Shown here piece after piece: positions 46,999 through 47,428 of a stretch of DNA of 47,428 nt. Below the pieces are notes generated by a model. That model was not told the origin of the DNA, ran no database searches, and was given only the letters and a program-made list of their open reading frames with translations. This DNA comes from a virus. The DNA lies in IMG/VR virus record IMGVR_UViG_3300032579_001181, positions 1 through 47,428 of that record; one strand, written 5' to 3'. The first letter of the stretch is position 1, and every line of letters starts with the position of its first letter. Both the position numbers and the translations under genes were made by a program.

Positions 46999-47428
46999 AA
47001 TATTGCTGGCTTTCGGGAATATCGGATGATTTGTCCGCTTGGATGCGGTTGTCATCAACCCGTGTCAATTTGAGTGTGCCGTCAACTTTGCGCGGTACAC
47101 CATTGATTGTCAAAAAGCTACGGTTATCATCGATGCTATCAATGGCAAATACCCCATAAATATAGCCGCTGCCATCTATTAGTACATATCCTGCGCCTGT
47201 ATCTGCCATCTCTGCCAAGTCATCCACCGATTGGCGATTGCCAAAGCCGTGTTCCTGGTATATCAAAAACGGAATTGATATCGTCTCTTCGCCCGTGCCT
47301 GTAAATTGGTATTGGGGTCTGCCTTGCGCGATATCATTGCTGGCAAAACTCCAACTGCGGGAGCGTTGTAGCTCGTTAAAGGTGAGCGTGTCGACGCTAA
47401 ATACAAATTGTCCCAACGATAAAATCAT
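46997..47428 (-). CDS. U: P2 gpU-like tail protein
   Basis: This is a tail terminator/completion protein of the P2 gpU family, 143 residues and complete. It has VFSVDTLTFNELQRSRSWSF near the start, QYQFTGTGEETISIPFLIYQ near residue 45 and AGYVLIDGSGYIYGVFAIDS near residue 80, which are the family core. The start codon is the last codon of the window, so upstream tail genes (such as tape measure T) would lie beyond it. Confidence 0.9.
   Translation of the reverse strand: MILSLGQFVFSVDTLTFNELQRSRSWSFASNDIAQGRPQYQFTGTGEETISIPFLIYQEHGFGNRQSVDDLAEMADTGAGYVLIDGSGYIYGVFAIDSIDDNRSFLTINGVPRKVDGTLKLTRVDDNRIQADKSSDIPESQQY

Noticed and set aside
46876-47058. Minus-strand ORF of 60 codons overlapping gpU
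   Set aside because: It overlaps gpU in another frame and covers the promoter-like region; no ribosome site.
1-47428. CRISPR array, diversity-generating element or rRNA
   Set aside because: No regularly spaced repeat with unique spacers, no reverse transcriptase frame and no rRNA-like stretch seen.

Overview
The window holds two phage-derived elements lying head to tail. The host is probably a gammaproteobacterium of the Moraxellaceae (Moraxella or Psychrobacter type). I judge that from the protein style and the AT-rich intergenic DNA; no host gene is present to prove it.

Positions 1 to 32793 are a Mu-like transposable prophage, read almost entirely on the minus strand from right to left. 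From its left end (32793) it runs: three identical 12-bp putative transposase-binding sites, a small plus-strand gene, a CI/c-type repressor, an operator region, Ner, MuA transposase, MuB, an early block (unknown genes, a Gam nuclease inhibitor, HU, DUF2786, GemA), the activator Mor, a terminator, then the late genes. The late genes are lysis (lysozyme, holin, small zinc-finger and membrane proteins), terminase, portal, gpF, gpG, protease, decoration protein, major capsid, gp36, gp37, sheath, tube, frameshifted chaperone, tape measure, gpN, LysM protein, gpP, gp45 to gp48 and a tail fibre. The Mu right end lies outside the window.

Positions 32794 to 47428 belong to a second, integrase-type element with P2-like parts. 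It has a tyrosine integrase cut off by the Mu-like insertion, a zinc-finger/TOPRIM/ATPase replication protein, an Ogr/Delta activator, a ribbon-helix-helix protein, an XRE repressor, four small unknown genes, a plus-strand accessory island (lipoprotein, DUF2158, DUF6414 pair, two membrane proteins around a membrane-anchored thermonuclease) and P2-like tail genes U and D separated by two small unknown genes.

Three regulatory families stand out. (1) Five 45-bp late-promoter-like sites, TCGGAA-N3-TGCCAC followed exactly 24 nt later by a -10-like hexamer, precede lysozyme, portal, protease, gpN and the gpD operon. The first four echo Mu's multiple late promoters, and the last lies in the other element. 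(2) Four 22-bp dyads, about GTTAAATTGT-TG-ACAAATTAAC, lie beside the XRE repressor and upstream of three accessory genes, suggesting a repressor-controlled regulon. (3) The Mu immunity region carries repeated TTTGCTTAG boxes, a 17-bp perfect inverted repeat and two GTTAGAA-N14-TTCTAAC dyads flanking the repressor gene. The sheath gene is split by an unrelated reading frame of about 326 codons, the clearest sign that the Mu-like phage is either unusual or defective.
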